A DNA stretch of 42,175 nt. Origin: Parachlamydiaceae bacterium. Its GTDB lineage: Bacteria > Chlamydiota > Chlamydiia > Chlamydiales > Parachlamydiaceae. The notes under the pieces are model-generated. The model was not told where the DNA came from, did not search any database, and saw only the letters and a list, made by a program, of their open reading frames with translations. Position numbers and translations under genes: made by a program. The stretch is from contig JACDES010000010.1 in the NCBI GenBank assembly GCA_013816265.1, positions 1 to 42,175 on the forward strand, written 5' to 3'. Below, piece after piece: positions 8,771 to 21,000 of the stretch (position 1 is its first letter; every line of letters starts with the position of its first letter).

Positions 8771-9517
8771 ATGATGTTATTGATGCCAACTTACATTGCT
8801 CCACTTGTATTGCAACGTGAAGATAGATTATTTAATGGTGGCTTATGTGTGAGTCGTGCACCTTTAAAAGATCTCAAATCTGCTTGCAGTTCTTTTTTAC
8901 ATCCGAAAGAACACGATACATTTACGAATTTGCAGCATTCTAAACGGCAACAAAGTTACTTATTAGGACGATACTGTGCCAAGCAGGCTATCGGTGCTAA
9001 TATCAAACCTACTGAACCAACCAGGATATGGATTGAAAATGGGGTATTTCAGCAGCCTGTAGTGCATCATGCTCTTCACCCTGGGATGCAGGTGAGCATT
9101 AGCCACACCGACTCCCTGGGGGCTGCACTTGCTTTTCCTGAAGCTCATCCGATGGCAATTGATATAGAGATGGTCTGCTCAAGTAAATCAGACATTTTGA
9201 AAACACAATTAACTGCTGCTGAAATAAGCATATGTAAAGAAGAAATCGGTAAATTAACACTGTTTTGGACCGCTAAAGAAGCGCTTTCCAAGGTCCTAAG
9301 ATGTGGATTGACAGCCCCTTTTGAACTATTCGAAGTTTCAATCATTGCAACCCATGTTGACTTCACAATCAGTCATTTTAAAAATTTTCAACAATATCAA
9401 ATTCTTTCTTTTTACATTGATCAATCTGTTTGTTCGATTGTTTATCCAAAGAACACACAATTAAATCTGGATATCTCCAAAATTCAACAACTCTTCAATT
9501 GCAGTGACGATGTCTAA
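8771..9517 (+). CDS. 4'-phosphopantetheinyl transferase, Sfp type
   Basis: Moves the phosphopantetheine arm of coenzyme A onto carrier-domain serines, which the five ACPs and five PCPs of this locus all need. Length 248 fits the Sfp/HetI branch and is about double the AcpS branch. Seen motifs: GRYCAKQA (66-73), VSISHT (108-113, CoA-binding His112), the Mg2+ motif M-A-I-D131-I-E133 and FW166TAK169E170AL-K with the catalytic Lys/Glu pair. ATGs at 8771, 8774 and 8783 are in frame and none has a good Shine-Dalgarno, so the exact start is open. It is the first gene of the locus, on the same strand as the megasynthase and 197 bases upstream of it. A separate promoter before the megasynthase suggests the two are not strictly co-transcribed. 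Being within the cluster, it is probably dedicated to it. Confidence 0.93.
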   Translation: MMLLMPTYIAPLVLQREDRLFNGGLCVSRAPLKDLKSACSSFLHPKEHDTFTNLQHSKRQQSYLLGRYCAKQAIGANIKPTEPTRIWIENGVFQQPVVHHALHPGMQVSISHTDSLGAALAFPEAHPMAIDIEMVCSSKSDILKTQLTAAEISICKEEIGKLTLFWTAKEALSKVLRCGLTAPFELFEVSIIATHVDFTISHFKNFQQYQILSFYIDQSVCSIVYPKNTQLNLDISKIQQLFNCSDDV

Positions 9518-9632
9518 TGAACTGTAAAAAAATATGTAGATTTGGGATCCTCAGGACGCCACCGCCCTGGGATGCATAATTACGGTACATAATTATAAAA
9601 CAAATTGCTATTTAAAATAAGTATTCCTATTA

Positions 9633-9714
9633 TTGACTTGCTAATATTCAAGGGACATATTATGGGGCAGGACTCATAAGTCTGCGTTTAATTTATACTG
9701 ATAAGGGATATAAT
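9633..9714 (+). promoter_or_regulatory. Candidate promoter and strong ribosome binding site of the megasynthase
   Basis: TTGACT (9633-9638) is followed after 17 bases by CATATT (9656-9661), or after 19 by TATTAT (9658-9663), which together form a reasonable sigma-70-like promoter. AAGGGA (9703-9708) lies six bases before the ATG at 9715 and settles that start. The leader would be about 45 bases. The rest of the spacer (9518-9632) contains GCCCTGGGATG at 9564-9574 and a CATAATTA...ACATAATTAT repeat. Confidence 0.5.
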
Positions 9715-12099
9715 ATGCTGACTTTGTCAAATGTATACATGCATGGTTATGTAGCTATTCCTATTTTGAATGTTTGTAAAACGCGAGGGATATTTTCATT
9801 TTTACAATCAAATCCATTCGTAAAATCCGAGCACATAGCTAAGGTTTTTAATGCTAATCATTCTTACTTAACTATAGCTCTTCAGGCGCTAGAATCGCTA
9901 AACTGGGTTGGAAAAGATACTCAACAACGTTACTTTCTAAAAGAAGAAGGGGCAGATTATCAACATATCCCATCTTCATTGATAAATTTATACGACTTTC
10001 CCTTCGAAGCATATATCCAGGGTGAGGCGTCCGATCTCAGTTTACATGAATGGATCAATCTTCTCACTGAACAGTGGAGTAAAACTCCAAGGTTAATTTT
10101 TCGGTTAATGGAAGGTGTTCTATTGCTTCCCTTGTTAATCGGAATCAAGCAATTTTATCTTCCTAAATATCCAAATACAACTTATTCACTCTTTGCCTCT
10201 CTACCTGAGCCTATACAACAAGAACTCCTTTTTCTATTCCATCATAAGCACTGGGCTGAAGAAAAACCTACAGGATGGCACTTGACTCCTATGGGAGAGC
10301 AATTAATAGATAGAGCCTTTGTAATGGGAGTCGCAGTTTCTTATAAGCCAATGCTCCGAAATCTAGAAACTCTGCTTTTTGGACAGTTTGAGACTGTTTT
10401 CCATAGAAGCGAACAAGGTTCAGAAATTCACGTGGATAGAACTGTTAATGTAATCTCCAGTGGCTTTCAACACGAAAAATATTTTAGCGACACAGAAGAT
10501 TATATATTAGATATCTTTAACCAACAACCTATCGAAAGCCAACCCAGATATATTGCAGATATGGGGTGTGGGAATGGAGCACTGCTCAAAAGAATTTATA
10601 AGATACTCGTAGAAAAATCAGAGAGAGGTAAAAAATTAGAGTCATTCCCTATAACTTTGATTGGTATAGATTACAACCAAGAGGCTTTGGAGGAAACGAA
10701 GAAGAACTTATCGAATTTGCCTCACATAACTATGCAAGGCGATATTAATGATCCAGAGCAACTATTAAAAGATTTCTCTGCCTTAGGAGTTAATCCAGAA
10801 GCTGTCCTTCATATACGATCTTTCCTTGATCATAACAGACCGTTTAAATCTACTAAACAAATGCTGTACCATCCTACAATTAAATGTGAAGGTGTCTATG
10901 TCGACAAAGAAGGTTGCTTGATACCCGCCCGTGATCTTATGAATAATCTCATGGAACATTTGGAGCGGTGGGCTAAAGTGATTAATAAGCATGGGTTGAT
11001 TGTTTTGGAATCCCATGCATTAACACCCGAAGGGACACATCAATTCTTCGAAAAGACAGAGAGTTTTTATTTTGATACAATTCATGCTTTTTCAGGGCAA
11101 TATCTTGTTGAGAGTGAAAAATTCTTAATGGCAGCTGCCGGTGTTGGATTATTCCCCAAAACACCTCCTATTAAATACCCTAAAACTCTTCCATTTACTC
11201 GCATTACATTAAACCATTTTGAAACAAGGAATTACCGCATACGATATGCTGAGTATAGAGATTTACCCAGCCTTGTCGCATTAGAGAAAGATTGTTGGGA
11301 TCTCCATTTGCAAATGACAGAGATTATCCTTAAGAAACGCCTTCAACTTTATCCCGAAGGACAACTGGTTTTAGAATTTGAGGGAATAGTCGTCGGTGTT
11401 ATCTACTCTCAAAGAATCGTCAGTCTTGATGACTTAAGACACACTGGATTTAAAGATTTGAGCTCACTCCATTGTGAAACAGGATCTGTCATCCAATTGC
11501 TTGCCGTTAACATCACCCCTAAACTCCAGCATCTTAATTTAGGTAACCAATTACTTGAGTTTATCCTCCAATATTGTAGCCTAATGATACACGTAAATTC
11601 TGTCGTTGGAGTAACGAGATGCAGGGATTATCATAAACATACCCATATCCCTCTCTCAGAGTATATATCTTTGCGTAATTCACAAGGAAACTTAGAAGAC
11701 CCGATTCTAAAATTCCACTGGCTCCATGGAGCTGAAATTGTTGATCTATTGCCCAATTATAGACCTGAAGATGTCGATAACTTAGGCTATGGGGTGTTAA
11801 TCCAATATGAGCTTCAGAACAGAAAAAGAAACGTAATTTCCCCATCAAGTTCTGTCAGGGAAGAAAATTTTGATATAGAAAGTTCCTTAACTCATATTAT
11901 AAAAACGCTATTGGGTGAAAGCTTTGAAAAAAGATTTAATGTTCTTTCTCCTTTAATGGAAATGGGGCTGGACTCAGCAGATTTATTAGAGTTAAGTGAA
12001 CAAATTAGGGCTAATTTTCAAATAAAATTAGAACCTGCATTTTTCTTTCAGTACAAGACGACTCATGAAATCACTCGTTATCTGAAAAACAATATTATG
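9715..12099 (+). other. Loading module: methyltransferase-GNAT-ACP (residues 1-795)
   Basis: Residues 1-500 form a winged-helix-like N-terminus plus a class I SAM methyltransferase core (motif I ADMGCGNG at 281-288, then GIDYN and RSFLDHNRPF), of the type fused to GNATs in the AprA and GphF initiation modules and related to the CurA adaptor. Residues about 506-702 are a GNAT-like domain, and ACP1 (about 722-795) carries GLDS with S754. GNATs of this family decarboxylate malonyl- or methylmalonyl-ACP. The residues I equate with the CurA catalytic set are kept: W528, H668 and R683. Methylation followed by decarboxylation would give a propionyl or isobutyryl starter. The number of methylations cannot be read from sequence. 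Confidence 0.8.
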
Positions 12100-15000
12100 A
12101 AAGTAAAAACACAAGACAAAGGAGAGAACAATCTGCCTGAGAAGCCAAAATCCGTTTTAACGGAGAAACAAATGAGGGCTTCTCAAGACCAATTTATTGC
12201 AGTTATTGGAACTGCTTGTAGCTTGCCAGGGTCAATTAATCATCTTGAAGAATTTTGGAAATTATTGAAGGAAGGAAAATCCGCAATCGGATTAAGGCCC
12301 TCAGCTAGATGGGTATGGCCTGAAGGAATATCCTCCGATGATTACCCTGGAATTGATCAAGGAGGATTTTTATCCAATATAGCGAGTTTTGATGCCTCCT
12401 TTTTTCGTATCTCCCCCAAGGAAGCAGAGTTAATGGATCCCCAACAACGCATTATGTTAGAACTCAGCTGGCATGCAATAGAAGATGCTGGATATGCTCC
12501 CAGCACCTTATCTGGAAAAAATATAGGAGTATTTGTTGGTGCAAGCGGTTCGGATTATAGTAAATTGCTTGATCGTTCTCCAGGAGATGTAGAGGCACAT
12601 TTTGGAGTGGGAACATCGATGTCTGTGATACCAAATCGGATTTCATATTTCTTCAATTTCCATGGACCAAGCGTTCAAGTCGATACAGCCTGTTCAAGTT
12701 CATTAGTTGCTGTGCACCAAGCTGTGAAGGCATTACAGGTAGGTGAATGCGAACAAGCAGTTGTTGGTGGTATTAATATTATGTGCCATCCAGCAGCATC
12801 TTTGGCTTATTATAAATCAGGTATGCTTGCTAGCGATGGGAAGTGTAAGACTTTTGATAAATCTGCAAATGGTTATGTTCGAAGCGAAGGTGCTGTCGCA
12901 ATACTGCTTAAGCCATTGCAAGAAGCTCTTTCAGACAAAGATCATATTTATGCGATAATTCGAGGGAGTGCTATAAACCATGGTGGTCAAGCGAGCGGAT
13001 TGACTGTTCCTAATCCTGACAGTCAGACTGAATTATTGCTCAAAGCGTATAGTAATGCAGGGATCTCTTCTAATGATGTGGGATATATTGAGGCGCATGG
13101 TACTGGAACTCCTCTAGGGGATCCTATTGAAGTAAAAGGTCTAAAGGATGCTTTTAGAAAGCTTTCCTCGAAAGAACACATTTTAGAGCAAGCATCGTGT
13201 GGTTTAGGATCCATTAAAAGCAATATCGGTCATTTAGAGGCAGCTTCGGGGCTTGCTGGGTTGTTAAAAGTTGTAGCTTGTTTAAAACATCGAGAAATTC
13301 CAGCAACAATCAATTTTGAGGAGCTAAATCCACAGATAGATTTATCCAATTCTCCTTTTTATATCATAGATTCACATAAAAGTTGGGAAAATTCAGGGAG
13401 TGAAAAGCGTTATGCAGGCGTAAGCAGCTTTGGATCTGGCGGAACGAATGCACACGTTGTCCTCGAGGAGTACATTCCACAAGCTGACGTTTCCAAAGAC
13501 ACCATTCAATGGCCAGAGACTAAGGAATCTAGTCCATCCATAATTGTACTCTCGGCACAGAATCCTGAACGATTAAAGGAATATGCACAAAAGCTGTTGG
13601 TTTTTATTCCAAATAGTAACGAAGACAATAAGGCTACTCTAAATCTAAGAGAACTTGCCTATACTCTGCAAGTGGGCCGAGAGGCTATGGAGGAACGATT
13701 AGGAATTATTGCTTTATCCTTAGATGATGTTAAAGAGAAACTAAGAAAATATCTGGCTGGGGAAAAAAATGTTGTTGGCCTATATCAGGGTCAAATAAAA
13801 ATGAGCAAGAATATAGTCTCGGATTTTGAAACCGATGAGGTATTATCTAAAGCTGTTAGTACATGGATTGAACAGAACAACCTTGAAAAATTACTCAAAT
13901 TTTGGACAAAAGGTTTCGATATAGATTGGACTAAACTCTATGGCGATCATAAGCCTAATAAAATAACTCTCCCAACCTATCCGTTCGCCAAAGAAACATA
14001 CTGGTTAAATGTAGAAGCAAGCTTACTAAATACAAGCAAAGAAATACAACGTGTATTGCATCCCTTAGTACAGCAAAATACTTCAACACTGTCGGAACAA
14101 AAATTTAGCTCCATCTTTACAGGCAACGAATTTTTTCTGAAAGATCATTTAATCAATGGTCAGAAAATATTACCTGCTGTAATCACTTTAGAAATGGCCA
14201 GGGAAGCTGTAAGGCGGTCCCTAGGGGATCCAACAGCAAATATCCAGCTTAAAAATATAGTTTGGTCAAGCCCTATCATCATCGAGACAAACCCTGTAAC
14301 GGTACACATTGGTCTTTTTCCAGAGGAAAATGGGAACATCTCATATGAGATATATACTGATGAAGGTGGAGATGATATCATAGTCCATAGTCAAGGAGTG
14401 GCCTTCATAAGCACACTAAAAGATAAAGTATTAGTTTCTGATCTAGATATTAAAACACTGGAATCAACACATAATCATAAAGAACTTAGCTCTGTCGAAT
14501 GCTACTCAGCTTTTGAACGCATGGGGATCAAGTACGGGCCATCACATCGAGGAATAGAAAAAATATTTCTAGCAAAAGACTCTGTTCTAGCTAAACTCAC
14601 CCTTCCTCTATCTGTATCATCAACCTTAGGAATATTTGAATTGCATCCAAGTCTCATGGATTCAGCTTTACAAGCCGCACTAAGTATGATGTTAGGCGTC
14701 GATACATTTTTAGAAAAACCAATGTTGCCTTTTGCACTGAATTCCTTAGAGGTTTTATCACCCTGCACGTCTAATATGTGGGCGATCATTCATAAATCTA
14801 AAGAGCGGACAAGTGGTGTAGTTCAAAATTTTACTATAAAGCTTGCCGATGAAGTTGGAAAAGTATGTGTAATATTGAATGGATTTTCATTAAGGCTATT
14901 AGATATCTCTCCGATAAGCAGAACTAGTAGCCTATTTATGCTAACGCCAGTATGGAAGGAAAAAACAATTGAGAAACATGTCTCCAAACGCACTGATATA

Positions 15001-18000
15001 AACGTTCATATTACTAGACTCGATGATATGGACTCTGCAGCGTTTTCTAAGACTTTCGAAGAAATAGCTCTAGAGCTCTTCGAACAAGTTCAGATAATCA
15101 TCCGATCAAAACCGAAGAGTAAGCACTTGTTTCAAGTAGTAATCAGAAATCCTTTACATTTTGGATTATCTGGGATATTCAAAACAGCCCATATAGAAAA
15201 CAAAAATCTCTACGGTCAAATAATTTTAGTTTCTGATTCAACCCAACCTATTGAAAAGCTTTTAGAAGAAAGTCGTAATCGTCTTCAAGACCAAGAAATT
15301 TGGTACGATAGAGATATCTGTAAGGTAAGAACATTTGAAGAGAAAGAGATATCTAGCCTGCCCACAAATCATATCTATAAAGAGAACGGGATCTACCTCA
15401 TTACAGGTGGAGCTGGAGGGTTGGGATTTATCCTAGCCAAAAATATTCTAGAAGAAACGAAATCTGTTAGTGTGATTCTAGCTGGTCGTTCTGAACTGAA
15501 TTCTGATAAAGAAAATCAACTAAGACTATTACAAGTTATTGGTGAAAAGACTCAGTCAAGAATAGATTATGTGCAAACAGACATCGCAAATAAACAATCT
15601 GTTCAAGCCTTAATCGATATTATTCAAAACAAATACGGATCTTTAAGTGGGGTCATCCACGCTGCAGGCGTGATAAAAGATAGCTTCATCTTTAAAAAGA
15701 GCTCAGAAGAATTTGCTTCAGTGCTTCTCCCTAAGGTTCGTGGTACGATTCATCTGGATGAGTTAACAAAACAAATGGATCTCGATTTCTTTATTTTGTT
15801 TTCGTCACTAACCGCTGCGATGGGAAACTCGGGCCAAGCAGACTACGCGACAGGTAATGCCTTTATGGATGCCTTTGCAAGCCAGCGAAACGCCCAAGTT
15901 GCAGCTAAAAAAAGGCATGGACGAACTTTATCCATAAACTGGCCCCTATGGAAAGAAGGAGGGATGCACGTTGATAAAGCTTATGAGGAGATGATAACAA
16001 CTACGATTGGTTTGGTCCCATTGGAGACTTCTATTGGCCTGAAAATATTGACTCAAAGTCTTAACTCTGAAACAGATCAATTGATGATTGTGCAAGGAAA
16101 CGTGAGTCTCCTAAAATCCTATTTAACCGGAATGCAATCTGATGATATGGACACTGTAGATCAAATAGGAGAATTCACTTCTCCTATTGATACAAAGTCA
16201 TTAATAGAAAAAACTTCTCTTTATCTCAAACAACAACTCTCTAAAGTACTCAAATTGCCAATAAAAAAAATCGACGGTAAGGAGCCTTTTGAGAATTTTG
16301 GGATAGATTCAATTATGGTAACCCTATTAACTAAAGAACTAGAGAAAACATACGGTTCTTTATCAAAAACATTGTTTTTTGAGTATCAAAGTATTGATGA
16401 ATTGAGTCAGTATTTCACAGAGCATCATTCTTCCAAACTACCTAAGATGTTGCCAGTTAATGAAATTGACGGGAAGAAAATTTCAAGCCAATCACCTGTA
16501 AATAATTCCTCTAATCGTCCATCACGGACACATTTAAATCAGCGCTCACGCTTTCCCCCTCCCTCAAAAATTCCTTTTGAAAGTAATGAAATCGCAATTA
16601 TCGGGATCTCTGGCAAATACCCTCAGTCTTCGGATTTAAAGGCGTATTGGGAAAATCTTCGTGATGGAAAAGATTGTATCACTGAGGTTCCTTCAACCCG
16701 ATGGGATTGGAAAAAGTACTACGATCAATCCGCTAGAGAATCTGGAGCTCATTACAGTAAATGGGGAGGTTTTATTGAGGGGGTAGATGAGTTTGATCCG
16801 TTATTTTTTAACATTTCCCCAAATGAAGCGATATACCTAGATCCTCAAGAACGTCTCTTTTTAGAGCATGTTTGGATGGCGCTCGAAGATGCAGGAGTAA
16901 CTCGAACAAACTTGCAGCGAGCTCGCCTTGATGACTTGCCAGGTCAAGTAGGTGTTTATGCAGGAGTGATGTGGAATGAGTACCAACTCTTTGGAGCTCA
17001 AGCAAGCTTAACAGGAACACCGATTGCGTTATGGGGTAGTTTTGGTAGTATTGCTAATCGGGTATCTTATGTTTTGAACTTACATGGTCCAAGTATGACT
17101 GTAGATACCATGTGTTCAAGTTCTCTAACAAGTATTCATCTTGCGTGTGAAGACTTGAAAAGTGGTAGGACTGATCTGGGGATTGCAGGTGGAGTCAATG
17201 TAAGTATTCACCCAAACAAGTACCTGATGTTGAGCGCTGGACAATTTATTTCAAGAGATGGGCACTGTCAAAGTTTTGGTGAAGGTGGAGATGGGTATAT
17301 TCCAGGGGAAGGGGTCGGCGTTGTTATCCTCAAACGACTTTCTGATGCTATAACAGATGGAGACCATATTTACGGAATCATCAAAGGTACAGCTGTAAAT
17401 CATGGCGGAAAAGTCAACGCATATACTGTTCCTAATCCCAATGCTCAGCAAATGGTCATTGCAAGAGCTCTTAAAGAATCTAAAATTGATCCTCGAACGA
17501 TAAGCTATATTGAAGCGCATGGAACAGGAACTAAATTAGGAGATCCCATCGAGATTAGAGGATTAACAAAAGCATTTCAGGCTAGTACAAGTGATATCGG
17601 TTATTGCGATTTGGGATCAGCTAAATCAAATATAGGACATTGTGAATCAGCAGCTGGGATTGCGGGGGTTACTAAAGTTCTTTTGCAGATGCAACATCAA
17701 AAAATTGTCCCTTCATTGCATTCTGAGATCCTCAATCATGATATAGATTTTGAAAAGACTCCATTCATAGTAAATCAAAAATTGAAGGAATGGGATCGCC
17801 CCGTTATTAATGGAAAGGAATATCCAAGAATAGCCGGCATTTCATCATTTGGAGCTGGTGGTAGCAACGCTCATATTATTATTGAGGAGTATGTTCCACA
17901 TGTTGGAATTGAAAATACGAAAGACCCTGAGATTAATGAATCTAATCCAGCGATGATAGTACTCTCTGCAAAAAATCGTGATCGATTAAACAAGTACGCA

Positions 18001-21000
18001 CTCAAGCTGTGGGCTTATATTCAACAGAAAAATGAAGACAAAGAGAACCTTAATCTTAGAGAACTGGCCTATACTCTCCAAACTGGACGAGAGGCAATGG
18101 ATGAACGATTAGGAATAGTTGTGGGTTCAGTTGAAGATCTTATTGAAAAATTGTCAACGTTTATTTCTGGAAATGATTCAATCGAAGGGCTTTACTTAGG
18201 TCAGGTCAAGAAAAATAAAGAGATGCTCTCAGATTTTGAAAACGATGTGCGATTTCAAAATATTGTCGAAGATTGGATTGCACAAAAGAATTGTGAAAAA
18301 CTTCTTAAATTCTGGACGAAGGGATTAAATATAGATTGGCTCAGACTTTATGGTGAGCATAAGCCGAAGAAAATCAGCCTTCCGACTTATCCTTTTGCTA
18401 AAGAGAGATACTGGATTGATCTACTAACAGCTAACGCAAATGAAATAATAAAAACTGAACAAACTACTCAAGAGAAATTTGATCTATCCTTAGAATCCGA
18501 TCCTCCAGTCATTGAGAAATCCGAATCAATACAAACTCTCTATTTTGAAACAACTCTAGAGAAAATACCATTAAAACAAACAGATTCATCTGTTAAGACA
18601 TTGCTTTGCTTCTTATCAAATTCCGATCAGAAGATAGATTTCTTAAAGACGTTAGAGAAAAAGTCATCGACCAATATAATTTTTATAAGCCAAGGTAATT
18701 GTTATAAGAAGCTATCCCCAAGGGAATATCAAATAGTAAGCTCCGAGAAAGAAACCTATATAAGAGCTTTAAAAAGTGTCTGTGAGGACTACGGAGTCAT
18801 ATATAACTTGACCTATTTATGGGCAGAAGTGGGTTCTCAATGGATCCAAGATGTATTTCCAATTGTGACAATTATTCAATGTATAGCAGAATTGTCACTA
18901 AAAATTGATCGATTACTATTGGCAGGATCTATTGATAACGATCTTGACCTTTGTTATTTAGAATCATGGATGGGCATGTCGCGCTCCGTAGGGTTCATAT
19001 TACCCAATACCACATCCAGAGTCATTGTACACTATCAATCATCGAACGAGATTTGGGATTGGGGAAATGTTATTACACAAGAACTACAAACAGAAAATAT
19101 AAAAGATGTCCTTTATAGTCAAGGAGAGCGCTTTGAGTATTCTATTCAAACAGTAAACTTTGTCTTGAAAAATGAAGTTTTTTCTTCAAATAACAATGCT
19201 CAGAAAAAAACCGTCTTAATTACTGGGGGATGTGGCGCAATTGGCTTTCAGTTCGCAAAGCACCTAGCCTCAACCCAAAAAGCAAATTTAATTCTAAATG
19301 GACGCTCTCCATTAAGTCCAAAAATAGAACTTCAAATTAAAGAATTAGAGAATCTAGGAAGTTCTGCAATCTATATGCAAGCTGATAGTTGTGATTTAGA
19401 GAGAATGAAAAAAGGAATAGAACTGGCTAAATTACAATTTGGTCCTATAACTGAAGTAATTCATGCAGCAGGGATAGAAAGTAAGCAAAGTATACTTACA
19501 AAATCTTTTTCGGAATTTAAAAAAATATTGGGCCCTAAGATTCAAGGTACACTAATATTGGATGAAATTTTAAAAGAAGAACCCTTAAATCTCATCTGCT
19601 ATTTTTCCTCAAGCTCGGCAATATTAGGAGATTTTGGAACATGCGATTATGCAATGGGAAATCGCTTTGAGATGGCTTACACGCGTTATCGAAACGAGCT
19701 AGAAAAACGCGGTGAACGAAAAGGTAGAGCTATTGTCATCAATTGGCCCTTGTGGAAAGAGGGTGGAATGAATTTAGAGGATGCCAAAACAACTGATTTC
19801 TATATCAAGACTAGTGGTCAAGACTATTTAGAAACAAAACAAGCGCTTGACATCTTCGATCAATTTCAGACTCAACACAAAAATCAATTGTTAATTGTTG
19901 TTGGTTACCCACGTCGAGTCAATCAATTTTTAGGTCTAACGAAAAAACCCGCTTTGGTAAATAGTACCATAGCTACACAAATTTCTCGAGGACGTCGAAT
20001 CGGGATTAGAGGATTGAATTTAGACCAATGCGTAATATTGGATCTCAAAGAAATAACAAATCAAATATTAAAAATACCAACTAATCGTTTAGATTCTGAT
20101 ACCAATCTGGCTGATTTCGGTTATGATTCAGTAACCTTAGCTAAATTTGCTCGCGACATTGGAAAACACTATGAATTAGAAGTTATTCCTTCAGTATTTT
20201 TTGGCTATTCAACACTTTCTGCCTTAGCAGGCTATCTTTTGAAAGAGCATCAAATGGTTATTCAAAAGTTTTATCAGGAAGAAATTAAAGAAGATAATCA
20301 AGAGGTAAAAACTGAATCCAATGAGAGGGGAATAACATTTAGGAAATCAATTACCGCAGCGTCAGGTCAACTCGTAAACCGAGACAATGACAAAACTGCA
20401 ACTCTAGATCAATCTAATCTTAATGATCCAATAGCAATCATTGGAGTAAGCGGGCGCTTTCCCGATGCACGCAATGTTGACGAAATGTGGAAAATATTGC
20501 GCGACGGAAAAGAGGCTGTGCACGAAATCCCTCTAGAGCGTTTTGATTGGAGAGAATACTTTGGAGATTCAAGTAAAGACCGAGATAAAACCAATTGCAA
20601 ATGGTCTGGGATGATTCCTGGAGTAAATGAGTTTGATCCCTTATTTTTTGAAATTTCTCCTAAAGAAGCCGAGAGCATAGATCCCAGACAAAGGCATCTC
20701 CTTCAAGAATCGTGGAAAGCGTTGGAAGATGCAGGCTATGGAAATTCTGATCTTAAAAAACAAAAGATTGGAATGTATGTTGGTGTAGAAGAAGGAGATT
20801 ACTCTGGTATTCTTAATAAGAGTGGTAATGTTACTTCGGCTCATAATGGTATTTTGGCCGCTCGTTTAGCCTATTTTCTGAATTTAAGCGGTGCTGTGAT
20901 GGCAATTAATACAGCATGTTCATCGGCATTAGTAGCACTTCATCAAGCATTTATGGCTCTAAAAAGCGGAGAGATGGATACAGCCATTGTTGCTGGAGTT

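Noticed and set aside
16585-18420. Search for a hidden AT domain after the KS domains
   Set aside because: All four KSs are followed by the 100-200 residue flanking subdomain ending in an LPTYPFA-like motif, with no GHSxGE or AFHS motif; the only AT is the separate gene at 38094.
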